Source: Coriaria nepalensis (lineage: Eukaryota > Streptophyta > Magnoliopsida > Cucurbitales > Coriariaceae). From it: a stretch of 64,000 nucleotides of DNA. Under the pieces are notes generated by a model. That model did no database searches, was not told the origin of the DNA, and was given only the letters and a program-made list of their open reading frames with translations. Position numbers and translations under genes: made by a program. Location of the stretch: NCBI GenBank assembly GCA_027186245.1, contig CP114489.1, positions 6,021,501 through 6,085,500 on the forward strand. Direction: 5' to 3'. How positions within the stretch are numbered: the stretch's first letter is position 1; the number at the start of each line of letters is the position of its first letter. This document shows, piece by piece, positions 35,640 through 47,819 of the stretch.

Positions 35640-37173
35640 GCATATGAGATATCATGCTTTGATATCACTCTGTGTGGTCTTCATCAAAGGCCATTAAAAG
35701 GGTGAACTATTGGGCATGTATAGTCTGTAGGGTGATAAGATGTGATCCATCACCTCTATATAAAAGGATGTATTTCTATGAGTCATATAACTTATGCATA
35801 AATAAACTTTTGAGCAAAGTAGTATGGTTTAAAAATGATTTTTCTATAAATTCATTGTCTAACTACATAAAAATTTATGACATTCATGATGAAATTTTAA
35901 AATAGTTTAATAGTTAAACCATGCATTACGACTTTCTAGAAACACGGATAGATAGAAGGTCGATCTAGTACTGTAATAGTCATCTATGGTTATTATGGAA
36001 GTTCCTAGTACTTCTTATTACACTGGTGTCACATACGTCTTGCTAGAGGCCAATGCGTGTCTGGTGGTTCAAATCAACTTAATCTTTAAAGATGATTATG
36101 CCGACTGTTTATTTTGAAAAAAAAATGTTTTCAAAGTCAAATGGTCCATTCGTAAAGATTGGATACAACTCTCAAGTCGTTGTGAGGCCCACCTATTGTG
36201 GGAATGTAGAACCTTTCTGTCACACACGCAAAGGTTGATTAGATCGAGGTTGAATTCTAAATTAGAGAATTTTGACTTTTTCATAGTGAACTTGATTTAA
36301 AGAGTTAAATCATTGATTTGTTTAATTTTTTTAACTCTAAGTCACACCTGCACTGCTAGCACAACCAAAATATGATTTAGATTTAATTACAAAAGATTAT
36401 TCTAACAAAGATAAATTATTAAATGAAGATTTAATGATTATCAAATCATAGAATATTTTTCATGTTAAAATAAGGTCCATTGGGTTATTAAAGTGTTAAT
36501 TAGCCTATATGGGTCCATGGGCTAGGCCTAAATTAAAATCTAAATTTTACCGAATAAAATTAAATATTAATTTGAAAATTAAAGTTTATTTGAATTTTCT
36601 AGAAATAATAATTAAGATAAGGTACTCGAAACTCGAACAAGGTTAAATAGATTAACCGAGCTTTAGAGGCCTAATTGGGCTAGGCTCAAGAGGGATGCGT
36701 CCCTTATATAAAGGGAAAATAATCCTAGGGTTCCCTATCATCCTACTAGTGCTGCCCATGTCAAAGAGAGGAGAGAGAAAGTGTCTTCTTTTCTACCATT
36801 GTCTTATTCTCCAAATTTGTTGATTCAAGAGTTGAATCAACTCACATTGAATCCCTCTCTCGAATTGTCAACCATATGGAGTAAGGATAACAACCGGGTG
36901 ATGGTGAGGATTCAACACAAGCAACGGCAGTGTACTCCGGCCCGGTGGTGGTGGCAATGGTGGCAAGAGGAGCTAATGGTGAAGTTCCGTTCGGAATTTG
37001 GAGGGGTTTGTTGGCTAGGTATCATTTTCCTCTTCCCTTTTATTTTCGGATTGTAGAATTTGAAAATAGCCTAGGAAAATAGCCTGGTAGTTCATCTTTG
37101 GTCCGTATGTCACGAGTCCATTTTTTGAAAATGGATTCTGTCCCGTTATGTATGAAGGATCCATTGACTTACA
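35640..37173 (+). mobile_element. LTR (or 5' flank plus LTR) of retrotransposon copy B
   Basis: Plus-oriented. It contains the family motif CACCTGCACTGCTAGCACAA at 36347, a palindromic TATA box CCCTTATATAAAGGG at 36711-36725 and a transcribed-leader-like region with GTCAAAGAGAGGAGAGAGAA. It ends TTACA immediately before a primer binding site. The upstream part (35690-35930) aligns with the inverse of 58180-58440 (GTGATCCATCAC, AGTAGTATGG, AATAGTTAAACCATGC). The exact 5' end is not resolved; it may include element sequence beyond the LTR proper. Confidence 0.65.
36711..36725 (+). promoter_or_regulatory. LTR core promoter (TATA box)
   Basis: CCCTTATATAAAGGG, a perfect 15-base palindrome around TATATA, about 460 bp before the LTR end. 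The position fits the U3/R boundary of a plant LTR. Confidence 0.6.
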
Positions 37174-37174
37174 G

Positions 37175-37187
37175 TGGTATCAGTGCC
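37175..37187 (+). other. Retrotransposon primer binding site (initiator tRNA-Met)
   Basis: TGGTATCAGTGCC, one base different over the first twelve from TGGTATCAGAGC, the complement of the plant initiator tRNA-Met 3' end used by most copia elements. It follows the LTR terminal ACA with a one-base spacer and fixes orientation and LTR end. Confidence 0.8.
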
Positions 37188-38838
37188 TCATTTTGTATAC
37201 TTGAATTCTAGGTGGAATTTATGAAATGCTTGTATATGAAAATTTGTGATTTTGGTCTTGTTAATGTGATTTTTCTAAAATACATGGTTGCTGGAATTTT
37301 CGAAAAGTGACCCAAATATGTGTTTCAAATTTGATTTTCATGTTTTTGCATCCGGAAATGTAAAGCACTATAATGGCACTATGGGGATGCTTTCGGGCCA
37401 CCACCATCGGCACGAGGATGGCGGCCTGCCATCGTGTGCATTGCCGCTTGTCAGCAGACATATGGCAGCGTCAACAACCACCATGATGCGGTAGTGTTGA
37501 GGTATTCTGAATCCCATCTTAGGTGGTTATGGGTCCCACATACCCAAAATTTTATGGGTAAAAGTCCAGTTTTGAAAAATTGGCCTTAATAGGCCTAGAT
37601 GGGTTTTAAGGGTCCAGAAAATTATTGGAACATTAAATTCTGGAGAAATCCGGAATGTTCGGAATCTTTTGTAATTTAAAATTTTGGGTTATAAGCATTG
37701 ATGATGATTGGTTTGAGTTTAATATGTTACAAAAGTTGTAAGATATTAAATTTGAAGTCAATCAATCATTTGGTCCAATTAATAAGCATTTAAGTATTTT
37801 AATTTGAAAAATTGATTTTGACATTGATGATGTAAAGTTTTGATTTTTATGAACATTAGGATGAATTGAATGCTTTGTGATTGAATTCTATAATTAATGC
37901 ATTATAATGACTTATAATTGTTGAAAGAGCACTTATAAAATTTCCATTTTGTTGAATTAGAAAGAGTTTTAATTTAAAATAATTTTTTCAACAACTATGG
38001 ATTATTTCTTGAAATCTAAGTTTTCAAGGTTAAAGAAAGTTAATAATTTTATTGATATCCTTAGACTGTTGAAGTTATATCAATTTGAAAAATTATTGAA
38101 CCTTAAGTAAGCTTACAACTTTAAGGTTGTTCTTAAAGTGTTAAGAAAACATCATAGTTAAGGCTTGCACTTTCTCAAGAACAACTAGTGACTATATAGA
38201 TATCCTAAAACTATTAAAGAAATATCTAATTAAATAGTTGCACTAGTTTATACACATAATCCACAAATATAATTTTATTGATTAAAGAGTTAATCATTCA
38301 AATTTTGAATTTGATTGATTAAGACATAATCATGCAAATCAATTTTGAAATTGAATTATAATATGTAGGCCGAAAACACATATAATACATAGAATTGTAT
38401 TTAATGGATTAACAACATGCATGTTTAATCAAGTGTTGAATGTGAACATGTATGATTATGGTGATGTATGCTTGAATGTTTCATATGTATTTTCTCATTA
38501 CATTGAAAGGAATTAGAATTATGCATATATAGATTGATTAGACCGATAAAAACTAAATTCATTCAATTATTATGTTAAGCTTGTAGATCATATAAGAAAG
38601 TCTTCTATAGTGCCTTCTAAAGCATTACTCTTAATTTAATATTAATATTTCATTTAATAGGCTATGGACACATAAGGGTTAATGATTTATTAGTATATGA
38701 GTTATGTAGTTAACATATTGCATTAGACGTAATAAGAGCATGAGATGCTTGTGATCGCAATATTCCAATCATTCGGCTATGGACATATAGAATAGTTATC
38801 AGACATGATGAATAGTTCGTTACATTTAATCTTGGAAC
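37188..38838 (+). other. Leader and 5' internal region of copy B
   Basis: From the primer binding site to the gag start there are about 1.6 kb, AT-rich after 37650 and without a sustained frame. A GC-richer patch at 37370-37500 contains CACCACCATCGGCACGAGG. The same kind of sequence (GCCACCACC/GGTGGTGG) occurs at 36938-36975. Unusually long for a copia leader, so an insertion or unrelated DNA may be included. Confidence 0.4.
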
Positions 38839-38839
38839 A

Positions 38840-39580
38840 GAATAAGTTAGTTGGAGCTAACTATTGAGATTGGTGAAGGCAATTGAGAATAGTTCTCAGA
38901 CATGAAAAGCTTTCTGAGTATTTTATAAAAGAGGCCCTGACTATTCTTGAGGAGAGTGCTAATGCCAAAGAGAAAGCTGCTAGGGACAAATGGTTTCTCT
39001 AAGATGATGAGGTGTAATACATCATTCTTGCATCTATGTTGAATAAGCTTCAAAGGAAATACAAAAAGATGTATGCCATCAAGATTATCGATCTGGGGTG
39101 AAGATAGTTGTATCAAAAGATATGACACCTTGAAGGAGCACTTTCATATGAAGATGGCCAAGGGAACTCTTGTTGGAGATTATGTCTTAAGATGATTGGA
39201 CTCATAGAAAGCTAGAGGGTCTAGGCATCGGGATGGACTAAGAGCTATCAAATTATTTGGTCGTCTAATCACTCCCGGAGTCGTTTCAGTTATTTGTTTA
39301 AAACTATCACATGGATAGGTTAACACATACTCTTCATGAATTGCTCAAAATACTACCAATGGCTGAAAGTTCCCTCCAATTTAAGTATAAAACCCGTTTT
39401 GCTTATGGGAAGTCACTATGCCAAGAAAAGGTAAATGAAAAGGAAAGTTTATGAAACATACCAAGGGTCTACTTCTCAAAGCAAAGAAGGTTATGGGTAA
39501 GAAGAAAAGTGGCAAAGATGGGAAATGTTTCCATTATGGTGAAGCCGGCCATTGGAAGCAAGAGGAGACTCTAGGTATGT
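38840..39580 (+). pseudogene. Copia-type gag relic of copy B
   Basis: The start TCTTGGAACAGAATAAGTTAG matches the LEQNKL start of copia gag and the corresponding minus-strand site in copy A. Then come LHxxYIILASMLNKLQRKYK-like and, at about 39260-39400, LSLPESFQLFV then a stop, followed by MDRLTHTLHELLKILPMAES. A knuckle at 39520-39565 reads KCFHYGEAGHWKQ: Tyr again replaces the second Cys and the final Cys is lost. Many stops and frameshifts are present. Confidence 0.75.
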
Positions 39581-41430
39581 TCTAAGCTATAGGATTCTCT
39601 TAGGCAAGTTTTTACTTAGGTATGTGATACTATGTAGAAAGACACTCATATTTTTATTAATTTAAAGAGCCTAAGAAATGAAATGAAAGCTTTAAGAAGG
39701 GAAATGAGTGATCGTTCCATGGGTGGGACATGAAGCAAAGGGTTGCATCATTAGCCGTGGAATTTTTAGCTTAAAGTTTTTTCTTGTTTTGTTTTTGTCA
39801 AACAAACTTAAACTTTATTTATTATGCTACCATTCAACATTGTTGTAATTTTTGATAAGCATATTCTTAACTTCTCGTCGTTATAACAATGTTTAAAATA
39901 TTACCTCATGATTTATTTTGGGAGATGGCTCCCTTTATTGAATGGTATAGCATATTTATTAAATGTTTATAAGACAAAAGTAGCTTAGAACGAATTTGAG
40001 AAAGTAAAAGATTTGATATTGATCAAATAAGAATCTAGCATTAATTGGTTAGATCATACCAAATAAATAAGAGCATACTTATGATAGCAAAGAATATCTC
40101 AATCCATATGATTATGAATCAACAACAAGTAAGCAAAGTTTATGCAATTGGAATGATCAAATCTCTTTTAAATTTTTTTAAAGGATAAATTAATCATGTT
40201 GTATCATGTAATACATATATGTAGATTGATAACAATAAATGCTAAATGTGAGTTTTGATTTTCTCATTAATTCCATATTCAAGTTCTCTAAAATTTCGGG
40301 TTCATAATCATGAGAAGATATATGTGAAATCGAAAATATGAGAAAAGGGAATAAGGAATGAAAAGAGATGAAAACAAATAAGACAAAGTTATTACTCTTA
40401 GATGAGATCATAAAGATAACTACCAATGTCATTAGTTTCTTAATACATACCTTAATAAGAATGTGATTCTTATTTAGTGATGTCCTCCTAGAACATCATA
40501 AGCATATGATGCTTTAGTATGGAGAAATCGGCATATATGTGATATAATCCGATGTGAATTACACATTGAATGTGCTATAATCAAATTAAGCCACATCATA
40601 GAAAGCAACACAAGTTTAGTGAATCAGATTCTTTTTAAATCTATATATAATGATCCACATGAGATATGGATAGAAATAAAAAAATCATGCAATTGTATGA
40701 GATATATAGATGATTAGTCACCATTAAAAGGCATGATGTGGATTAAATAGAAGAAAAATCTAATTGAATGTTATTCTGTGAAATATTACTAGTAGAGACT
40801 AGAATATATCATCTCAAGTTCCAGTAGGATAAAAGAAGGCCTTATTATCTGAAAGACTGTTATTCTAAAAAGAGTGTAGCTTTTTAAGAGGACAGTGGGA
40901 GTAAAAGAATACTTGAAAGGAGTTTCAAGTACCACAAAATGACAATTAGATTAAGAATCCTAGTTAAAAAAAATTCTCACTAATAGGAACCTTCAAAACA
41001 AGGCATTGTGATTCTTATGTATACACTAACACTCGATGCATTAAGATATGAAAAGAGCCGCACTTCCTCATTTGAAGAAAGGAATATAAGGTGTATGAGA
41101 TATGACCTAAAAGTTTTCATATAGAAGAAGGACACACAGATGTTGTGTCAAGAGCTTAATCTAAAGATTAAAGCATGCATAAGAGAAAAGGACAACTAAA
41201 ACACAAATAAAAGTTGTTTGATTTGTGAAAGTAGATTACCTATGTATATACAAGAGATAGTGGGAGTAACATCATCTCTGTAAATTACTGCTTGATGAGA
41301 TTGAAGTAGTTAGAATGCCAATCATCTATGGTGATAATTTAAAAGGTTTGCCAGGCTTGATTCAAGCTCCGTACATTAGTAAAGTACTAAACGAGTTCAG
41401 TACTAAAGATTCTAGAAAATGATGGTATGA
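39581..41430 (+). mobile_element. 3' part of copy B, no recognisable pol
   Basis: Aligns in inverse with 32160-33560 of copy A, for example at 41225-41265 (TACAAGAGATAGTGGGAGTA). AGTGGGAG words at 40905 and 41254 resemble copia polypurine tracts. I could not find protease, integrase or reverse transcriptase motifs on either strand. The similarity is cut at about 41440, where the PMD pseudogene begins; no 3' LTR is seen. Confidence 0.5.
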
Positions 41431-41439
41431 GGAATCCTA

Positions 41440-44200
41440 TGTATCCTCCAACCTCTTGAGCTCTCGATGCGCATCTACAATGACCGTTACCTAGTTGGGT
41501 ACCTGGCCGTCTAATCTTACAACTGTATGAGAAAAAGGATCGCTCGTCCTTATCATTGCCTGGTGTTCGGCTGTTGCAATTTGTACCCTCTCCTCTAATT
41601 TTCTAACCTGTCATCTCACCTACTCCGACTCGACCTTTCACTCGGCCTGGGCAGCCTTCTTGGTCTTCACTATCTCTACCTGAGAACATAACTTGGCTAT
41701 GAAAATATCATATATGGTATTTTGGTCGATGTAGGAGGCTCACTAAGTAGAAAGTCAGATTTCAGACATGACTTCATAGTCAATCTCACATCTAAGTGTC
41801 ATCAGGCCTCAAATAAGAGCCATTGACGGGTCTTCCTAAGTGAGGAGTTGGTCAATCTCTACCAGGATATCAAGTGAAGCTATCCTCCTAACTGCATGGG
41901 CAAGAGGTTGGCTCAAACATTCTCATAGATGGCCGACAAAAGCAGATATGTAAGGAGAAGTATGTGCATCCGGTTAAACACGAAGCTGGCTAGCGGAATG
42001 GATCATCAGATCAAGAGTCAACCGTGTGATCTTTTAGTGTTCATATCATTAAAAGAAGCAAGAGCAAAAGGAGAGTTGGTCATCACCTGTAGTTAAAAAG
42101 GTAGAGAGATAAGGTAAAAAATTGTGAAAATCATCGCTTTGAAGTATAAGGTCTTATCGGGTTAGTAGGGTGCTCATTAACCGAGCATCTAGGTGGTGGC
42201 TCCTCTACCTCTGAAGGAAGAATGAGGCTCTCCTAAGCTATGTTAGCTCTAGTATCACCTGATCTGACCTCATAACCTAAAGATTCTACCAGCTGGATGC
42301 ATAGAAGCTGAAGAAATCAGCTTCCTTCGCTTGACCTCCGAAGCGACCTGTCCCTATCATAATAAAATCAAAACAACATACAGAGATAAAGTTGATAAGG
42401 GACAAGTTGAGTAAGTTTCTTACCCTCACATCTACATCAAAATGAGGAAGGCCACTGCAATCTAATTATCTAACTCGTCGCTCGATGATATAGTCATTGA
42501 TGACCTGCCAGCGTTATATTTCAGCCTAAGACCTAGATTAGAAATCTTTTTGGATTTCCTCTGTGCTGTGTGATTCAACAAGTTCAATAGTCAAGGTGAT
42601 TAAAAGAAGAGAATCAAGGATTATAGCTGTAACTTTGATCTGATGCAGAGTAGTAGTCTACTGTAGTCTAACTGATGCCAGTCTCGGCTGAGAAATCGAC
42701 TAAGCCCTTGTTGTCTGCTCCTTGCTATCCATCTCCATCTAAATAAGTGATAAGTTCACAGCTGAGGATCTAGGTGTAATCACCTCCTCGAGAGCCCCAT
42801 CCACCAGCATAAAATGTGGAACTCGCTGAAATGTTGTGAGTTCGACATTTTAGAGTAATATGAAACCTTGATATCCAAACCTTGGTAGCATCAATGATTC
42901 TCTGGATCTCATCAAGATCTAAAAAAATTAGTGAAGAAATCGCCACTCGAAGAGTAACACATTAATCGTGAAAGTGGGCAGTAATGAGATATGTTATATG
43001 ACACCCAACTGTCTACCACATTTATAGTTTGGCCTAGGTGAATAGATAAGGCCTACTGCAAGATCCCAACCGACAACTGTGAGGACCCAACATCTTGCGA
43101 AAAGCCGCTTATATTTGAACCTCTATGACATGGGTCGGAAGTAGAACTCAAAAGTAAGCCTAAAACTGGAATATCCCATGAAAGTTTCTCAATAAGTAAG
43201 CTAGTCTTTAAGGGTGCTAGGCTTTTTGGGAGATAAAGAAGGAAAATAGAAGTATACCTAGAATTACACTATCCATAAAGGCCCACCCGCTGGTGTAATC
43301 GGTTTTCTTGCTATGATATCATTGCAACCTCGGTACAAGTGGCTTAAGGCTAAATATGGAAGAGTGTAACATGCACCTTCTAAAAGGGCAAAGGCAAGGG
43401 GAAAGAATTCCTTTGTGGAAGCTCTACTAGGTACACAAATCACATACCTATAAAGGAAAACTAAGTGGAAATTGATGTGCCCATTCTCGCTCATTCCCCT
43501 AGCATCATTCCCGTATTTCTCCATAAAAGCTCAATAAGAGCATCCTTTGTCTAGATAAGGGAAATCATTGGTAGAAGTAAGTAACCTAACTCTCGATCCA
43601 AGACCCTTAATAGGAAGTCTGGTAATGGCCGCCACATCAAGTGTAGTTATGGTCATAGGACCATAGGGAAAAAGAAAGCAACTATATGAAGGAGACTAAA
43701 AACTACTTGCAACTAGGAATGAAGCAAGATCATACAAAAAGGGTTGCCTGGTCAAGTCAATAAATTTAGTTATTCCGGCCGATTCCCATATTGGCAAATA
43801 TATAGGTCTAAGATGATCAATCTATGCCGACCAATGCTTATCAACAAGAGCTGACTAACTATTCATACCCGATCTTAAAGTCCAATCTATGCTTTTAAAT
43901 TCAAAGGGAAATTGGTCTTTAAAAGGGAAAAGAGTCCAGTAGGGAGTACCTTTCTCATGGTGAAAGTAAGGACCAAGAACTGTACCACCATCACATGAAG
44001 CTAGTCCATTGAAATTGCAATTGGCCTGAGGAGGATGCTCTTGCAAGAGGAGAGAAACGGTGGAAGGACCGGCTACCATGGTGAAAGTAAGGACCAAGAA
44101 CTGTACCACCATCACATGAAGCTAGTCCATTGAAATTGCAATCGGTCTGAGGAGGATGCTCTTGCAAGAGGAGAGAAAGGATGGAAGGACTAGCTACCAT
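41440..44200 (-). pseudogene. Plant mobile domain (PMD) protein pseudogene with coiled-coil tail
   Basis: On the minus strand the N-terminal half is at 43200-44200. The best part, 43264-43524, reads MEKYGNDARGMSENGHINFH, LYRYVICVPSRASTKEFFPL, ALSHLYRGCNDI and PAGGPLWIV. This is the pattern of the aminotransferase-like plant mobile domain found in plant transposon-associated proteins (W/F-LYxxV-C-PS, HLYRG, GPLWIL). Just before it, 43855-44200 carries a 121-bp tandem duplication that shifts the frame. The C-terminal part at 41500-41720 reads SQVEIVKTKKAAQAE then QVRKLEERVQIATAEHQAM, a coiled coil, between stops. No intact frame; the gene is dead. Function of the parent family is not established. 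Confidence 0.6.
43956..44197. repeat. 121-bp tandem duplication inside the PMD pseudogene
   Basis: CATGGTGAAAGTAAGGACCA begins at 43956 and again at 44077, with the next CATGGTGA at 44198, so two units of 121 bp lie in tandem and differ at only a few bases. 121 is not a multiple of three, so the duplication breaks the reading frame. Confidence 0.92.
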
Positions 44201-44416
44201 GGTGATTATCTGGCCACTTGAATGGTTTCTTGAAAAAAGAGGTAAATTTGCAGAAAAGAGGCCTTTACATAAAAGAAACTAATATTTAGGGAGATTACTT
44301 TAAGGAAAAGGTGATTCCATGGATAAAGAGGGTTTTCTTGAAGAAATGAAAAGACTTTTTGAAGAGAGATGGAGAGCTATGCAGGTTTCTCTTTGGAGAA
44401 GAAGAAGGGCTTATGT
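44201..44416. other. Short unassigned stretch between pseudogene and direct repeat
   Basis: An open frame starts at 44319 and runs into the direct repeat, reading GFLEEMKRLFEERWRAMQVS. No family is recognised. It could belong to the PMD relic or to the missing part of a retroelement. Confidence 0.35.
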
Positions 44417-46709
44417 AAACATCGATGAACTTTTAACTATGCTAATTGTTGAGAGTAGATGTTACCCATTAATTAAGGGAATATTGAAATCAAACAAATA
44501 TAGTCTTTTAAATATACTAAAAACTTCAAAATTATTGACCTCCGAGGATGGTAGTTCATTAATTAAAATAAGGAGATCAATTAAAGAATCAATTTAACAG
44601 ATACAAAAGGTTAGATAATAATCAATAACTAGTGGTCAAAACCAATTTCTTAAAAGAAACAAATGTATTAGGATAATAATAATAATGGTAATAAGAATAA
44701 TACTAACACTACTACTAATACTACTACTACTACTAATAATAATAATAATAATAATAAAATTAATGAGAAGCACAAGTGATTACTAAGCACTCCTCTAGGT
44801 AATTTAATTCCACCTACGTTTGACAACTGAGAAAAATAAAAAGGATTAGTCCTCATAGTTATACAACAAATAGAGGACATATGTCGTTGATTGATTCATC
44901 AACTGTTTAGCAACAAAAATGGATATATTGATTTTCTGAGTATCATTCCATGTCATGGTAACCTCTCTTTCAATTATGCCTAGAGTGAAGTTTACAAGAA
45001 AATGTTTTTAGATCCTCTATTTCCTACGTCACCTTTTCTATTATTCACAAAACTTTCCTTGAATTTTAGAGACAACATTAAGTGATAGCGTATACGTCCT
45101 ATTAACTAACCTTCCCTCATCTCCAACTTGGATTTGCTGAAACTTAAGGTAAGAGTTATAGTTTTAAAATTATAGGTTTAGTAGATTAGTTGAGGGTCTA
45201 TGTGTTTAAGTTGTTAGTCTGAAAAAAATTGAAACAAAATAGAACAACAGTCTGTTCGAAGAATCCAATTATGGAAAGCTTCAAATAGTGATAAAATTAT
45301 ATAATAATTATATTAAGAAACTCAACTATGGTAGCTTTCTATGAACACCAAGAACACCCGAAATTGATTTGTAATCACTGAGATCCAAATTCTGGAATTT
45401 TAGGAGTCAACATGAATGGCTCGACGTACTCGACGCCTCCAATATGTTACGTGCTCCATGTACGTGACGTACTCGATATCTCTAATATGCGAAGTACTCA
45501 TCATACTTGACGCCTCGATGTACTCGATGCCTCTAATATGCAACATGCTCGACATACGGGATGCCTCCAATATGCCATGTGCTCGACGTACTTGACATAC
45601 TCGACACCTCGACGTACTTGAAGCCTCGACATAGTTGATGTACTCGATGCCTCAATGTACTCGAAATACTTAATGCCTCCAATATACGACGTGCTCGACT
45701 TATGCGATGTACTCGATGCCTTGACATAGTCGATATACTCGATGTACTCGATGCCTCGATGTACTCGATGACTTGACACACTTGACACCTCGACATCATA
45801 CGTCTACTTTGTCAGCAATAAAACTATTTAGATGGGTTAAGGGTTATTGAATAGTAAAGAATAATGAATACTCCCAATAAAAACTATATACTTCGAGTAG
45901 TATAGTTGTGTTAGTATTAACTTGGAGGAATAAATTAAAAGTGTTGTAATTGATTGAATTTTGAGCTAAAAATGTTATGGACTTCACATAAGAGGCATGT
46001 ACAAGTGCGAACAAAATTTCAATTATAGTTCATGAGATACAAAGATCTAAACCTCTATTATGTACTTAAGAAAGGGTTGGCCTATACATTATGTTTTCAA
46101 GGGTTAACTATAATTGCTCGAATCATAAGGTAAAAATGATAATCTAGAAGGAAACATTTTGGCAAAAGTTACTCATTTAATCAAGCAAGTTATAATAAGA
46201 AAAGATTTGGAATTAGATTCCTAAAAATAAATGAGAAAAACATAGTGAGATAAATTAACTGAATAGAAAAGCTTATCGAAAGTTGAGCTTTTATTAAGTT
46301 AAGTTAAATTCTTGATTGGATAGGCAAAAAATTGACCCAATGTTCGTGAAGTACTCAATCCTTTAGGAAGACACAAAATCCAGGCAAGTATAGACCTCAC
46401 CTACGATATGGAAATTGTTTTTGAAACTTGATGAGTTGTTTCTAATGATTGCATAGTTGTTCACATTATTAATTGATTTGTAGTCAGGAAATGATTGACT
46501 GTTATGAGTGCTATAATTATTATTGTTGTTGCTTATAGAAAAGTCTTGAACAACATATGAACTCATGAGCATCATACAAAGTTTACCTCATATTTCATGT
46601 TAATAAATTAAGAGGTATATGAAGATACAAAGAAATGATATAAAATAGTTTAGTGCCGTACCGATCTCTCAAAGGAAGGGCCAAGGCCCAATAAATAGAG
46701 GATTATCTA
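44417..46709. repeat. ~2.3-kb direct repeat, left copy
   Basis: Alignable by eye over its whole length with 50872-53217. Both begin at AAACAYCGATGAACTT, both contain (AAT)n, the GTACTCGATGCCTCGATG minisatellite and GAGTTGTTTCTAATGATT, and both end near GGCCCAATAAAKAGAGGATT. The two copies flank the gypsy relic like LTRs, but neither end has TG or CA termini and no primer binding site follows, so an LTR assignment is unproven. No coding sequence. Confidence 0.8.
45420..45803. repeat. GTACTCGATGCCTCGAT minisatellite, left copy
   Basis: Irregular array built on a 12-base theme (TACTCGATGCCT, CGATGTACTCGA) with interspersed CCAATATGCGACGTGCTCGA units. It is richer in GC than its surroundings. 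Because units are multiples of three and lack stops in two minus-strand frames, artefactual open frames of 88-95 codons (SSTS, EYIEYI and MSRHRV words) run through it. Confidence 0.9.
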
Positions 46710-47780
46710 AAGTTATGTTAATACATGCCGAGGCATGCAAGGACTGTGGGTAAGTTCGGATCGGGTCGCTCCCCCATATTTTCATTATTCAAGCACTCAA
46801 CCGGTACGTACATAGGGTTCAATAAAAGAAAAAATAAGAAAGTGTAAGAAAGAGTAAGATAGAACCATGTAATAACCCCTACAAAGAATATGGGTTTTAA
46901 GATTATTATAGATTACATGTTTCATACATCATATGCATTTATAACTGTCTTGTGAGTTATGTTTGTAGTTGTTGAGTGAAACCTTATGTCTTATGTTCCA
47001 TGTTGTATGCACTAAGGGTAAGAAACCGATCTAGTTGCCCTAATAAACTTGCCGAGAGAGTGCGATGATTGCGGAGGAGGTAGTGGCACCACGACTATAG
47101 CTATGTTGTAACCTTCCACTTTAATGTAGTAAATAAGGATAGTTATAGATATTTTGGTCAATCGTAAAAACTCAGCTAATGTTTTGAGAACCTTCTTATG
47201 AATTATTTTAGATCTCATAGGCGACACTTGCACGTTTAATAGTGGTACTGTGACATACATTTATATGATAGATGTTGGTACAAATCAAGAAACCCTTTTT
47301 AAAGAAGAAAAGTTTTTAAAAGCTTCTTTGAAACTAAGTCCATAGTGGAAACAAAAATTTACTCCTATTTACGAAAAAAAGTTCGTAAAATAACAGTCCG
47401 AACAACGTGTTATGCTACCCCACCTCACATCATTGCACCAACTCTACAAGTAAGTATGTTTTTGTTTTATTTATGGAAATGTTATGGTATGAACTACAAT
47501 GTATATATATGTATACATATTTTTTAGTATGTTAACCTACGAAATGACTGTTATATTTCCTTTATAAGTAATAGGGTGGGTCGTGAATTATAAGATGATT
47601 AGAGATGACTAGAACATTAGAGTTATGGAAAATTAGTCTAACCTAAGTCCTGAAGGACAAAACAGAGAAGTAGAATTGGTAGCACTAGTTTCTAATCTTC
47701 AACAATGCTTGGAAACACCAGTAGTGGTAATCCTGAATTTACAAAGACAGATGGCACGACAACACCTTGGTAAAGGAGGC
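46710..47780 (+). other. 5' untranslated/LTR-like part of the gypsy relic
   Basis: No sustained frame. 46735-46830 has GGCATGCAAGGACTGTG and GGATCGGGTCGCTCCCCCAT; 47220-47260 has GGCGACACTTGCACGTTTAA. These resemble the GC-richer parts of chromovirus LTRs and leaders. I found no clear TG...CA ends or primer binding site. Confidence 0.4.
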
Positions 47781-47819
47781 AGTCCATTTAGAGGATAGGA
47801 GCCAGAGGTACTACAAGAG

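Noticed and set aside
38847..39128. Minus-strand 93-codon open frame
   Set aside because: Opposite strand of the copy B gag relic.
45501..45799. Two overlapping repetitive proteins of 88-95 residues
   Set aside because: Both are frames through the 12-bp-based minisatellite, which lacks stops by composition.
44417..46709. Confident call of the 2.3-kb direct repeats as LTRs
   Set aside because: No TG/CA termini, no primer binding site after the left copy and the right copy begins inside the polyprotein; kept as direct repeats only.
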